Shown here: in pieces, positions 1 through 8,645 of the stretch
Layout of the letters: every line of letters starts with the position of its first letter
Position numbering within the stretch: the stretch's first letter is position 1
NCBI GenBank assembly: GCA_004297655.1
Contig: SCUN01000197.1
Span: 1-33,119, forward strand
DNA length: 33,119 bases
Direction of reading: 5' to 3'
DNA from: Acidobacteriota bacterium
GTDB taxonomy: Bacteria > Acidobacteriota > Vicinamibacteria > Vicinamibacterales > SCN-69-37
The notes under the pieces: model-generated
What the model was told of the DNA's origin: nothing
The model's database searches: none
Seen by the model: only the letters and a program-made list of their open reading frames with translations
Program-made: the position numbers and the translations under genes

Positions 1-264
1 CACGCCATTCTCGAAGAAGGCGTGCGCGCAGAACGCGAGATCCCGGTGCATTTCCTGATCGGCCAAACCGATCCTCGACTTGAACCACTGCCGGTCCGCG
101 TCGATGAGGCTGATCACGGAGATCGGCGTCTCGCAAATAAAGCTGGCCAGGTGCGTGAGATCCTCGAACGCCTTCTCCGCTGGCGTGTCGAGCAGGCCGT
201 ACCGGCGCAGGACCTCGAGCCGTTCGGATTCGCGCGGATGCAGCGCGGCAGGCACAGCGGGCAT
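1..264 (-). CDS. GAF-domain signalling protein, 3' part outside window
   Basis: Reading the minus strand from the ATG at 264 gives 88 residues before the window ends, with no stop. They contain RLEVLRRYGLLDTPAEKAF, then a run with FICETPISVISLID and DRQWFKSRIG, then DLAFCAHAF. This is the typical N-terminal GAF domain of bacterial sensor kinases and GGDEF proteins, a small-molecule or redox sensing fold. The catalytic or output part lies to the left of the window, so kinase, cyclase or phosphatase cannot be decided. The ATG overlaps the TGA of the upstream hybrid kinase (TGATG), so the two are translationally coupled and almost certainly share a transcript. The GAF assignment is firm; the full protein's function is unknown. 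Confidence 0.8.
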   Translation of the reverse strand, partial: MPAVPAALHPRESERLEVLRRYGLLDTPAEKAFEDLTHLASFICETPISVISLIDADRQWFKSRIGLADQEMHRDLAFCAHAFFENGV

Positions 265-2282
265 CAGCCCTCCAATACGCGGTGAAGTTCGCGCACGAGT
301 TCGTCAGTTCCCACCGGCTTCGCGAGAAACGACGTCGCGCCAAGCGCCATGGATCGCGTCTCGCCACGCCCGGAATTGCTCCCGGAAATCACGATGATCG
401 GCAACTCGCGGCCTCTCGGCGTCTGTCGCACATGTTCGATCAAACCAAACCCGTCCGCCACGGGCATATGCAGATCCACGACCATGGCATCGTAGGAACC
501 CGAGTCATACAGCGATCTCGCCACCCGCCCGTTCGACGCCGGCGCCACTGAGAATCCGTTACGCGACAGCGCCTGCGTCAGCACCTCGCGCAAATCGCCA
601 TCGTCTTCGGCCAGAATCACCGAGGCTGACGAACGCTTCGGCGACGCCCGGTACGGTCCGGTCGGCGCCCGCTCCAGGCTCTCGGCGTACGGCACCTGCA
701 GCGTAAACACGCTGCCCTGCCCCACGACGCTCTCGACACTGATCGTGCCGCCGTGCTCTTCGATCAGCGCCTTCGCGATGGCGAGCCCCAGCCCGGACCC
801 GCCCCTCGCCCGAGTGGCCGAACTGTCGAGCTGTTTGAATTTGCTGAACAGCCTCGGAATGTCCGACACCGCAATACCGGGGCCGTGATCGCGCACGCTG
901 ATGCTGACGCCGCGCTGACCGAGATGCGTCGTCACCGTCACCACGCCGCCGGCCGGCGAGAACTTGATCGCGTTCGACACGAGGTTGGTCAGCACTTGAG
1001 CGAACCGGTCCGGATCGACCCGAATCAACGCCGGCCGTTCCGGCGCCTCGACGACGATCCGCACGCCGGCGGCACGCGCCATTTCGCCGGAGACTTCAAG
1101 GCTCGAGCGCACGATGTCGGCGGCGTCGCAAGGCACCAGCTTCAGCTGCACCTGGCCGGCCTCGATCTTCGACACGTCCAGGATGTCGTTGATGATGCGG
1201 ATCAGGCGTTCGCAGTTCTTGAGGGCAATCTGCAGCAACGGCTCGTGATCGGGATCCCGGAACGCCGGCGGATCGTCGAGCACGATCTGCAACGCGCCGC
1301 GCACGGATGTCAGCGGCGTTCGCAGTTCGTGACTGACGACCGACACGAATTCGCTCTTCATCCGGTCGACTTCCCGCCGCTCGGAGATGTCGCGCACATT
1401 GCCCGCGAAGTGGCGGCCCTGGTCCGTCTGGAATTCGAACAGCGAGAGTTCCATCGGGAAGGTCGTGCCGTCCTTCCTGCGCGCCTCCCACTCGGTCACT
1501 TTTCCCAGCGCGGGGCCCGGCAGTGCCTTCAGCGCAGCCAGCGCCTGTTCGTCGGACATCGCCATCAGCACACGGATGGACCGGCCGATCAGCTCATCCG
1601 GCGAATAGCCGAAGATCCTCACCGCCGCGGGGTTGACCGACTCGATCTTTCCGCGATCGCTTGTCGTGATCAGGCCGACGACCATCTTGTCCACGATGAC
1701 GGAGAATCGCCGTTCCAGCGCCGCGCGCGACCGATCCGTGCGCATCTGAGCCTGCGTCTGCCGGTAGATCACGAACAAGGCGCCCGCCAGGATGGCGCCG
1801 CCGCCGACGGCCAGAACCAGCAGCGTCTGGACGACGCTCTGAATGTTCTGCTGCCGCGCGTCGAGGCGCCCGTTGAGGAGGGCCGTCTCTTCGGCCGCCA
1901 TTTCGCCGAGGAGCCTCAGCGCCTCTTCGGTCGCGCCCGTCGACAACGCCGCGTTGACGCCGGCAATGCGCGCCTGCTGCGTCGGGCTCGGCACCATCGA
2001 CGACAGCGCCGCGATCGTGCCGCGCACGCGAAACTGATCCTGCTCGAGGCCGAGGTTCGCCGGGGCACCGCCGACCTTCTGACGCAGCTCGGCCAGCGCC
2101 GTCCCCGCCACGCCGATGCGCGCGCTCTCAATGAGTTCGATGACCTCGCGCGACTGTCCGACCGCCTCGTGAGACGCGCCGAGCAGTTGGGCGCCGCGGA
2201 CGGCCAGAGCGGCGATCGAGGCCAGGACCACGAACGCCATCAGCGCGCCGACGATCGTTCGTCTCTTGAGCGACCCGGCCAT
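264..2282 (-). CDS. PAS hybrid sensor histidine kinase with C-terminal receiver
   Basis: Membrane-bound hybrid kinase of about 672 residues. It has a first membrane helix (about residues 8-30), an extracytoplasmic helical segment, a second helix (about 152-173), a PAS/PAC domain (about 190-305), HisKA with the phospho-acceptor His318 in SVVSHELRTPLTS, a HATPase domain (N box TNLVSNAIKFS around Asn437, DHGPGI, GSGLGLAIAK) and a receiver (EDD near 559, phospho-acceptor Asp603 in VVDLHMP, Lys655). All catalytic residues are present. The ATG at 2282 lies one base after the TGA of the response-regulator gene; an in-frame TTG at 2294 would add four residues. The next gene overlaps the stop. It should autophosphorylate on His and pass phosphate to its own receiver or to partners in this cluster, such as the HPt protein. 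The signal it senses is unknown. Confidence 0.93.
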   Translation of the reverse strand: MAGSLKRRTIVGALMAFVVLASIAALAVRGAQLLGASHEAVGQSREVIELIESARIGVAGTALAELRQKVGGAPANLGLEQDQFRVRGTIAALSSMVPSPTQQARIAGVNAALSTGATEEALRLLGEMAAEETALLNGRLDARQQNIQSVVQTLLVLAVGGGAILAGALFVIYRQTQAQMRTDRSRAALERRFSVIVDKMVVGLITTSDRGKIESVNPAAVRIFGYSPDELIGRSIRVLMAMSDEQALAALKALPGPALGKVTEWEARRKDGTTFPMELSLFEFQTDQGRHFAGNVRDISERREVDRMKSEFVSVVSHELRTPLTSVRGALQIVLDDPPAFRDPDHEPLLQIALKNCERLIRIINDILDVSKIEAGQVQLKLVPCDAADIVRSSLEVSGEMARAAGVRIVVEAPERPALIRVDPDRFAQVLTNLVSNAIKFSPAGGVVTVTTHLGQRGVSISVRDHGPGIAVSDIPRLFSKFKQLDSSATRARGGSGLGLAIAKALIEEHGGTISVESVVGQGSVFTLQVPYAESLERAPTGPYRASPKRSSASVILAEDDGDLREVLTQALSRNGFSVAPASNGRVARSLYDSGSYDAMVVDLHMPVADGFGLIEHVRQTPRGRELPIIVISGSNSGRGETRSMALGATSFLAKPVGTDELVRELHRVLEG

Positions 2283-2283
2283 C

Positions 2284-2652
2284 TCAGACGCCAAGCAGTT
2301 CCCGCACCCTGTCGCCGAGCGTCAGCGCGTCGAACGGCTTCGTGATGTAGCCGATCGCGCCGATGCTGAGGCCCGTCTTCAGTTCCTGCTCCTGGCTTCG
2401 CGCCGTGAGGAAGATCACCGGCACCGCGGCCGTGGCCGGGTCGGCCTTCAGCCGACGGCACACCTCAACGCCGTCGAGTTCCGGCATCATCCAGTCGAGC
2501 AGCGCCACGTCCGGCATTTCGCTCGTGACGCGCTCGAGCGCCTCGCGGCCGTTGGTCGCGAGCACCACCTGGAATCCCGCGCGCTTCAACGACAGCCGGG
2601 CGACAAGCTGAATGTCCGGATCGTCTTCGGCCAGGACCACCTTGAGGCTCAT
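2284..2652 (-). CDS. Single-domain response regulator (CheY-like)
   Basis: A stand-alone receiver of 122 residues with the acidic pocket EDD (residues 9-11), phospho-acceptor Asp53 in LLDWMMPELDG, Thr83 in FLTAR and Lys105 in ITKPF. It has no DNA-binding or enzymatic output domain, so it probably works by protein-protein contact or as a phosphate shuttle in the relay made by the neighbouring hybrid kinase and HPt protein. The ATG at 2652 overlaps the TGA of the glycosyltransferase by four bases (ATGA), and the hybrid kinase starts one base after its own stop. This places it tightly between the polysaccharide enzyme and the kinase. The function as a receiver is clear; the partner is inferred from position. 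Confidence 0.92.
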   Translation of the reverse strand: MSLKVVLAEDDPDIQLVARLSLKRAGFQVVLATNGREALERVTSEMPDVALLDWMMPELDGVEVCRRLKADPATAAVPVIFLTARSQEQELKTGLSIGAIGYITKPFDALTLGDRVRELLGV

Positions 2653-4061
2653 GGCTTCGCAAACCCTTTCCGTGTCATGGTGCCCCAGCCCTGCTTCTTT
2701 TTGAAGAAGTCGATCACGCCTTTCAGTCTCCAGTACGTGGTCAACTGACGATACCCGAAGTTCTCGATCACGCCGACCGAGGCCAGCACCAGCAGATCCG
2801 TGGCGCGAGGATATCGCCGAAACGACAGTTCTTCGAGCACGACCGCGCCCACGGAGATGATCGCGCCGTAGGCAATCGCCGCGAGAAACAACAGCTCGGC
2901 GAAGCGCCAGTCGAGCAGCCCCAGCGACACTGCCAGAATTGTCACGACAAACCCGCTGAACTCGATGACCGGTCCGAGCGCCTCGAAGAGCAGGTAGTAC
3001 GGCATGGCGAACAGCCCCACCACGCCGTACCGCGGGTTCGCCATCATGCGCTTGTGATAGCCGAGCACCTGCATCGTGCCGCGCTGCCACCGGTTGCGCT
3101 GGCTGCCGAGGATCTTCCTCGACTCCGGCGCTTCCGTCCAGCACACCGGGTCTGGCTGGAACACGATGCGGTATCGCTGCCGCGCTTCGCGCGCCCGCCG
3201 GTGCAGCCGTGTGACGATCTCCATGTCCTCGCCGACCGTATCCGCGCGGAAACCGCCGACGGCAATCACCGCCTCGCGCTTGAAGATCCCGAACGCGCCG
3301 GAAATGATCAGCAGCGCGTTGGCCGCCGACAACGCCACGCGGCCGGCCAGAAACGCCCGCAAATACTCGACGACCTGGAACATCGCGAGACGGTTCTTCG
3401 GCAGACGCACTTCGGTGACCTTGCCGGCCTCCACCGTGCAGCCGTTGACGATGCGCACGATGCCGCCGGCGGCGAGGGTGTCGGGGTCTTCGATGAACGG
3501 CAGCACCGCGCGCGTCAGCGCGTGTTCCTCGAGCAGCGAATCCGCGTCGATCACGCACACCAGCGGATGCCGCGCCGCGTTGATGCCGGCATTGATCGCG
3601 TCCGCTTTGCCGCCGTTCATCTTGTCGATCGCCACCAGATCCGGATATCGCAACGTTCGATAGACCGCCTTCACGGGCTGCGACTCGATCGGCTGCGCGT
3701 AGCTGGCCGGCGCCGGCTGCATTTCGTACCCGGCCGCCAGCACCTCCATCGTCTTGTCCTTCGCGCCATCCACCACGACGACGATCTCGAACGATGGGTA
3801 ATTCAAGAGCAGCAGCGACCGCACGCTCTCGCAGATCGTCGCCTCCTCGTTGTAGGCGGGCACAATCAGCGAGATGCCCGGCGTGGCCGGCGAGCGCATC
3901 AACGCGCTCAATTCCTGCGACGTCCATCGGCGGCGATGCTGGCGCAGCTTGACGAAGGCGACGACGCAGAAGACGAGATAGAGCGTGTTGAGGACGAGAA
4001 AGTACGCGAGGACGCCGAGATCGAAGACCGAGAGGAACAGAATGACGTAGTGGCGGAGCAT
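2649..4061 (-). CDS. Membrane family 2 glycosyltransferase, processive synthase type
   Basis: Inner-membrane GT-A glycosyltransferase of 470 residues. It has an N-terminal membrane segment (about 8-37), then the GT2 core: Asp98 in VVVDGAKD, the DxD motif Asp172-Ala-Asp174 that holds the metal and UDP-sugar, Glu278-Asp279 in the TVGED motif, and the QRNRW motif at 321-325. The QxxRW type is shared with cellulose, hyaluronan, chitin and poly-N-acetylglucosamine synthases. Two or three C-terminal membrane stretches follow. It is therefore a candidate for processive synthesis and export of a surface or biofilm polysaccharide; the sugar cannot be told from sequence. The ATG at 4061 fits two bases after the HEAT-gene stop; a longer reading starting at 4109 would overlap that gene without need. 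It sits inside a signalling operon, which suggests control by phosphorylation. Confidence 0.9.
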   Translation of the reverse strand: MLRHYVILFLSVFDLGVLAYFLVLNTLYLVFCVVAFVKLRQHRRRWTSQELSALMRSPATPGISLIVPAYNEEATICESVRSLLLLNYPSFEIVVVVDGAKDKTMEVLAAGYEMQPAPASYAQPIESQPVKAVYRTLRYPDLVAIDKMNGGKADAINAGINAARHPLVCVIDADSLLEEHALTRAVLPFIEDPDTLAAGGIVRIVNGCTVEAGKVTEVRLPKNRLAMFQVVEYLRAFLAGRVALSAANALLIISGAFGIFKREAVIAVGGFRADTVGEDMEIVTRLHRRAREARQRYRIVFQPDPVCWTEAPESRKILGSQRNRWQRGTMQVLGYHKRMMANPRYGVVGLFAMPYYLLFEALGPVIEFSGFVVTILAVSLGLLDWRFAELLFLAAIAYGAIISVGAVVLEELSFRRYPRATDLLVLASVGVIENFGYRQLTTYWRLKGVIDFFKKKQGWGTMTRKGFAKP

Positions 4062-4063
4062 CG

Positions 4064-5158
4064 TCAGGCGCCTCCCGCCGAGGCGCGCGCGCGCGCCTGC
4101 CGTTCCCACAGCATCTGTTTCGCCAACGCCGCGGCCTGGCCGTCGCCCGTGGCGCTGGCGGCGAGCACGCTCGCGCCGGCCGCGTGGAGGCCGAGCAGCG
4201 CGCGCGCGCTTTCGGCCGCGACGGTCCAGTTGCCTTCCTGCAAATGCTCGCCGAGATATGTCGCGGCGTCGTCGCGCCCGCTGCGTCCGAGCGCGCGGGC
4301 CGCCATCGCGCGCACGCCCGCGTCGTCATCGGCCAGCGACTTCAGCGCGTAGTAGAAACCCGCGTCGTCCAGGCCGATCGTGCCAAGCACATTGAGCGCG
4401 GCGGCACGCACGGGCGCGTCCCCATGACCGCAGAGCGCCAGACACTCCTCTGTGGCGGCGCCGCCGCAGATCGCCGGCACGAGGTCGGCGACGAACGGCA
4501 GCACGTCCGGCCGGCGGCGGATGGACTCCATCAAGGCGGGTCCGCCGTCGGCGCCCAGCGTTCGGAGCGCATCGACGATCCGCACACGCTGGTGTCGGGA
4601 TTGCTCGGGGATTCGGGCCAGCAGTTCCTGCACGGCACGAAAATCGCCAAGGCGGCCGAGCGCCTCGACGGCGGCCGCTCGAACCTCCTCATGATCGTCG
4701 TCGAGCGCGACGGCCATGGCGAGGAACGATCCGGCGTCCTTGATCACGCCCAGCGAGCGGATCGCCTCGGCGCGCCGCCACCACTGACGGTGCCGGATGT
4801 CCTGCCGCCAGGTCTCGGCCACGCCGGCGTCGACGGCGAGGCCGGCGCCGAGCGCCACGGGCCCGCCGGAGAACGACAGGAGCGGCGCGACGATCATGCG
4901 CCCGAGAAGCAATGGCGACCGCCGCCCAAACCGCAACAGGCGCGCGCGATCTTCCGGCGTCGCGCGCTCGCTCAGCCAGCGATCGACCAGCGGCTGAAAG
5001 CGCGATTCGAGCAGCGCGCGACGCCGATCGATCGACGATCGAATCACGCGCTGCACGACCAGCGCGACAAGCAGCACGATGAAGAGCGCGGCCGCGCCGA
5101 TCAGGAACGGCACGAGGACCTGCCGAAAGATGTCGGCGATCCGCAGGACGGTGGTCAT
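4064..5158 (-). CDS. Membrane-anchored HEAT-repeat protein
   Basis: This 364-residue protein has one membrane helix near the N-terminus (about 14-36, followed by arginines, so the bulk is probably cytoplasmic). From about residue 130 to 345 it has repeated helical pairs of the HEAT/PBS-lyase type, for example AVEALGRLGDFRAVQELLA, ALNVLGTIGLDDAGFYYAL and MAARALGRSGRDDAATYLG. Such repeats form a curved scaffold for protein binding; no catalytic motif is visible. The ATG at 5158 overlaps the TGA of the HPt-receiver gene by four bases and its stop is two bases before the glycosyltransferase start. An adaptor that links the receiver proteins to the membrane synthase is a reasonable inference but is not shown by the sequence. 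Confidence 0.85.
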   Translation of the reverse strand: MTTVLRIADIFRQVLVPFLIGAAALFIVLLVALVVQRVIRSSIDRRRALLESRFQPLVDRWLSERATPEDRARLLRFGRRSPLLLGRMIVAPLLSFSGGPVALGAGLAVDAGVAETWRQDIRHRQWWRRAEAIRSLGVIKDAGSFLAMAVALDDDHEEVRAAAVEALGRLGDFRAVQELLARIPEQSRHQRVRIVDALRTLGADGGPALMESIRRRPDVLPFVADLVPAICGGAATEECLALCGHGDAPVRAAALNVLGTIGLDDAGFYYALKSLADDDAGVRAMAARALGRSGRDDAATYLGEHLQEGNWTVAAESARALLGLHAAGASVLAASATGDGQAAALAKQMLWERQARARASAGGA

Positions 5159-6657
5159 CGAACCAGTCGCGCGACCCGCGCCATCAGCTCCTGCGGGCTG
5201 AACGGCTTCGTCATGTAGTCGTCGGCGCCAAGGCCGAACGCGCGCGTCACATCTTCCTCGCGGCCGCGCGCCGACAGCACGATCACGCGCGGCCGTTTCG
5301 CGGCGTTGGCGATCTCCGTCAACACGTCGAAGCCGGTGCGTTTCGGCATCATGAGATCGAGCACCATCAGATCGGGCTGCTTTTCCGCAACGGCGGCGGC
5401 CGCGGCGTCGCCGTCAAAGACCATCGCCGTTCGATAGCCGGCCGACTTGAGCTGGGCGTCAACAATGCGCATGACCGACGGATCGTCGTCGGCAAGAAGC
5501 ACGAGCGGCGAGTACGCGGCAGGTTTGGCGGTGCCGAGCCGCGCACCGTTCAACTGGTGATCGGCTTCCGCCAGGAGAGCCTCGAGGGACTTCGCGCCGG
5601 CCGCGGCAGATTCGGCCGCGCCACCGATGAGCCCGGGCCAGGACTTCTCGAGGTCGGCCGTGCGCGCCGCGGCAATCTCCCCTGTCGCCGCCGCGAGCAG
5701 CCACACGACGTGGCCGGCGTCGAACATCGCCACCAGGTCGGAGCGCCGCGCCGCGCCAGCGATGGCGCCGGCGACCTCCGCTTCGCGTCCGAGCGGAAGT
5801 CGCACGAGCGCGAGGGCGGCTCGATCCCGGCGCAGCCGCTCCTGAGCCGCCAGCACGAACGCTTCGTAAGTGAGAAGGCCGTTGTGTTCATCAGCCGTCG
5901 TCGTCGCGCGGGTCTTGAGCAACAGACTCAGCCGGAGGATGAGTTCCGACTGGTCGATCGGCTTGATCAGATAGTCGTCGGCGCCGAGCGCCACGCCGGT
6001 CAGCCGATCGCTCATCGACGCGCGCGTCGTCATGAACACGACGGGCGTGGTGGCGAGCTCGGGCGAGGATTTCAGTTTCCGGCAGATCGCGTGGCCGTCG
6101 GTGCCAGGAAGATCGATATCGAGAATGATGAGCGCCGGATGTTCGAGGCGGGCGCGATTGAAGACGTCACTGCCGTCGCCGGTCGCGGACACCTGGTAGC
6201 CCGCCGCGCGGAGCCATGTCGTGACGATCCGAAGCTGCGTCTCGTCGTCTTCGGCGACCAGCACGCGCGGGCCGGCCGGACGGCCTGGGGCCTTCGCCCA
6301 CGCCGGTTCGGGTTTCGCCAGATCCGCGGCAAAACTCTCCGACAACTTCATAAGGGCCAGCGAGATGTCGTTGGCCTTGACGCCCGTTTGTCCCTGTGAA
6401 GCCGCGACGACGAGTTGTTCGAGATCCGAGGCTTTCGCGCTGACGCTCGGAAAACCGAGCGTGCCCGCGATGCCGGCCATTTGATGCGTCATACGGCGCG
6501 CGGTCGCCTGTGATCCCGCAGCCTCACCATCCGGCGACCCCATCGCGTCGAACAGCAGCGTCAGCGACCGCACGCGTCCGGGAAACGCTTCGATGAAGCG
6601 CACTCGCGCTTCTCGCATGACAGTTTCCGGATCGTCGAAGTCGAGCTCTTCAGCCAT
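5155..6657 (-). CDS. HPt - receiver - degenerate GGDEF-like - receiver protein
   Basis: A soluble four-part signalling protein of 500 residues. An HPt domain covers about 10-115 with probable phospho-His58 in MTHQMAGIAGTLGF. Receiver 1 (about 130-250) has EDD at 136-138, Asp180 in LIILDIDLPG and Lys232. A middle segment (about 257-375) has the layout of a GGDEF domain: ARRSDLVAMFDAGHVVWLLA occupies the place of the usual RxSDxxxRxGGDEF region, and EALLAEADHQLNGAR that of the C-terminal helix. The GGDEF signature itself is missing. Receiver 2 (about 385-500) has DDD near 390, Asp434 in VLDLMMPKRTGFD and Lys484. It has no visible DNA-binding output. The ATG at 6657 lies 29 bases after the VWFA gene and its TGA overlaps the HEAT gene start. 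It probably acts as a phosphorelay hub. Confidence 0.88.
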   Translation of the reverse strand: MAEELDFDDPETVMREARVRFIEAFPGRVRSLTLLFDAMGSPDGEAAGSQATARRMTHQMAGIAGTLGFPSVSAKASDLEQLVVAASQGQTGVKANDISLALMKLSESFAADLAKPEPAWAKAPGRPAGPRVLVAEDDETQLRIVTTWLRAAGYQVSATGDGSDVFNRARLEHPALIILDIDLPGTDGHAICRKLKSSPELATTPVVFMTTRASMSDRLTGVALGADDYLIKPIDQSELILRLSLLLKTRATTTADEHNGLLTYEAFVLAAQERLRRDRAALALVRLPLGREAEVAGAIAGAARRSDLVAMFDAGHVVWLLAAATGEIAAARTADLEKSWPGLIGGAAESAAAGAKSLEALLAEADHQLNGARLGTAKPAAYSPLVLLADDDPSVMRIVDAQLKSAGYRTAMVFDGDAAAAAVAEKQPDLMVLDLMMPKRTGFDVLTEIANAAKRPRVIVLSARGREEDVTRAFGLGADDYMTKPFSPQELMARVARLVR

Positions 6658-6686
6658 GGGGACCAGGCCAGGGGGCAGAGAGGAGT

Positions 6687-8645
6687 CTACTGTAACGAGG
6701 CCTTCCGGATCACCGCGGTCAGGGTCCCCTTTTCCACGCCGGATTGCGCGACGATCGCCCGAATCGCGAACGACCCGGCGCCGAGCGTCCCGAATTCGAT
6801 GTCGGTCGTGGCCGAGAGGACCGTCCCCGTCGCCGTCGGATGAATCTCTCGGCTCATCAGCGCGGCCGTCTCGCCGATCCTCGACAGCTCAAAGCGGACG
6901 ACGATGTCGGTCGCCATTGCGGCGGCGTCGTCGGGATAGAGCTCGATCGCCGCGTGAAGGGTCTTGACGCCGGCGGGCAGCGCATCGAGCGCGAGCAGAC
7001 GCTCGCCTGACAGCGATGTCCAGCTGATCAGGACCTGGCTTGCGGTGAAGTTGCCGAGCCGCTGCAGTTCCGCGCCAATGGACTGCTCCGCGCTGCCGAC
7101 TCGGCCTGTGGCGTCGGCCGTCGCCACTCGCAGCGTGTATTTACCCGAGGGCACCGACAGCGGAAAGGCGAAAAAGTACGGCTGGCCTGCGGCCGGTTGG
7201 GCCAAAGTCGTTCGCCCGGCCCTCACCGAAGCGCCGGCCACGTCGACCAGCGAAAACATCGTCGTGACCGGACCGGCGACGTCGGCGGGCATCTCGACGT
7301 TCACGCCGATCTGCACCGCCGCGCCGGCCAACTCGCGTCGAACGGTGGAAGCGACGCGAATCGGCACCGCCGCGTCGATGCCGCCGTACTTCACGGCGGT
7401 TCTGAGCTGATCGTCGATCGGCACGACCACGGGGGCCGCGGAAGCAGATAACGCCTTTCTGTTCGCGCGCACGGTCACGCCGGGTCGCTTCACGCTGACT
7501 TTCGCGTTGATATAACGTGCCGACGTGGCGTTCGGCGGCGCGTCGATGCCGAGCCGGTAGATGGCGGACGTCTCCGCCGCGATGCGCGTGAAGAAGCGAT
7601 CGCCCTGGCCGATGACGTGAAAGGCTTCGCCGCCGGCTGCGGACGCAACGGTCGCGAGGCCGTCGAACATCGCGCGATCGGACGTCACGCGCGCGCGATC
7701 CTGTTCGTTGCTTTGCGCGGTCATCGACGTCATGTCCGTCTCTTCGGCCATCCCATAGAATCGCACGCCGCTTTCCGCGGCTTCCCGCATGATCGGCTCG
7801 AGCTGCCGCGGCAGCTCGCCCACATCCGCCACGGTCGGCACGCCGCCGGACAGCGCGATCACGACTTTGGCGCCCTTGAACGGCTTCAGCACGGCGATGA
7901 TCTGTCGATACGCGTCCATCTGCATCGCGGCGCGGTGGCGCAGGTCCGACGCGTAGCCGCGCGAGAGACCGCTGATCATCGCCCTGCAGGCGTCGATCAT
8001 CTTGTCGCCCAGTCCGGCAAGCTCGCATTCGCGAACGGCCACGCGATTCAATGTGTCTTCGGTGAGACCGCGGTCGATCTCGACGGCTTCGAGCGGCGAA
8101 ATGTAGAACGGCGGTGTGGGAGACACCTCGGCGCGGCCGATCATTTTCAGGATCGCCGCCTTGAGCGCGATCCGATCCGTCGTCGGATTGACTGTCGGAA
8201 GCATCCCGCCGATCGACGTGACGCCAATCAGGTCGTCCGGGCCGAATTGGTCGATCGTGCGATTCGCGGCCGCCGTCAGCGATCGGCCGGTCAGCGGTGT
8301 AATTGACTGATCGTCGAACAGGATGACGACCACTCGTCTGTCCGTGGCTGCCGCTCTCGCCGCGGCCAGCGTCGCCGGCGTCGTTGAGGTGGCGGGCGCA
8401 ATGGCCGTCCCGCCGCCGAACTCGACGTAATCAACGGTCTGTACGGGCCGTTGCTGGCCGTCGAGCATGACGACGAAGTCCGAGGCCTTCAGGCCCTTGA
8501 CCGGCTTGCCGTCTTTGTCAACCGCAGTTACGTCGAGCGCGACGATGTTGGTCGTGGTGCGGAAGACGGGCGGATTCTGTTGCGGAGCGGCGAGCGCCAG
8601 GGCCAGCAAGACCGGCCACACCAGGACTACGACTCGTGCTCTCAT
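6687..8645 (-). CDS. Exported VWFA-related domain protein, acidobacterial type
   Basis: A secreted protein of 652 residues. A signal peptide (about 1-21, hydrophobic VVVLVWPVLLALALA) is followed by a beta-rich segment with FRTTTNIVALDVTAVDKDG and GLKASDFVVMLDG. The von Willebrand A-type domain begins at RRVVVILFDDQSIT; Asp112-x-Ser114-x-Thr116 resembles the first part of a MIDAS metal site. This architecture is typical of the VWFA-related family that is expanded in Acidobacteriota. The C-terminal third looks like beta-sandwich repeats. No enzyme motif is seen, so adhesion or protein binding in the periplasm or outside the cell is the likely role. The ATG at 8645 overlaps the TGA of the phosphodiesterase gene (ATGA), which fixes the start; upstream in-frame codons would lie inside that gene. 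Confidence 0.87.
   Translation of the reverse strand: MRARVVVLVWPVLLALALAAPQQNPPVFRTTTNIVALDVTAVDKDGKPVKGLKASDFVVMLDGQQRPVQTVDYVEFGGGTAIAPATSTTPATLAAARAAATDRRVVVILFDDQSITPLTGRSLTAAANRTIDQFGPDDLIGVTSIGGMLPTVNPTTDRIALKAAILKMIGRAEVSPTPPFYISPLEAVEIDRGLTEDTLNRVAVRECELAGLGDKMIDACRAMISGLSRGYASDLRHRAAMQMDAYRQIIAVLKPFKGAKVVIALSGGVPTVADVGELPRQLEPIMREAAESGVRFYGMAEETDMTSMTAQSNEQDRARVTSDRAMFDGLATVASAAGGEAFHVIGQGDRFFTRIAAETSAIYRLGIDAPPNATSARYINAKVSVKRPGVTVRANRKALSASAAPVVVPIDDQLRTAVKYGGIDAAVPIRVASTVRRELAGAAVQIGVNVEMPADVAGPVTTMFSLVDVAGASVRAGRTTLAQPAAGQPYFFAFPLSVPSGKYTLRVATADATGRVGSAEQSIGAELQRLGNFTASQVLISWTSLSGERLLALDALPAGVKTLHAAIELYPDDAAAMATDIVVRFELSRIGETAALMSREIHPTATGTVLSATTDIEFGTLGAGSFAIRAIVAQSGVEKGTLTAVIRKASLQ

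Noticed and set aside
753-2345. Long open frame (about 530 codons) on the plus strand
   Set aside because: It is fully antisense to the hybrid histidine kinase. Its translation is rich in Arg, His and Asp with no domain, typical of a mirror frame in GC-rich DNA.
2649-4109. Longer glycosyltransferase reading starting at 4109
   Set aside because: It would overlap the HEAT gene by 46 bases and add 16 polar residues; the ATG at 4061 fits the operon spacing and the membrane N-terminus.
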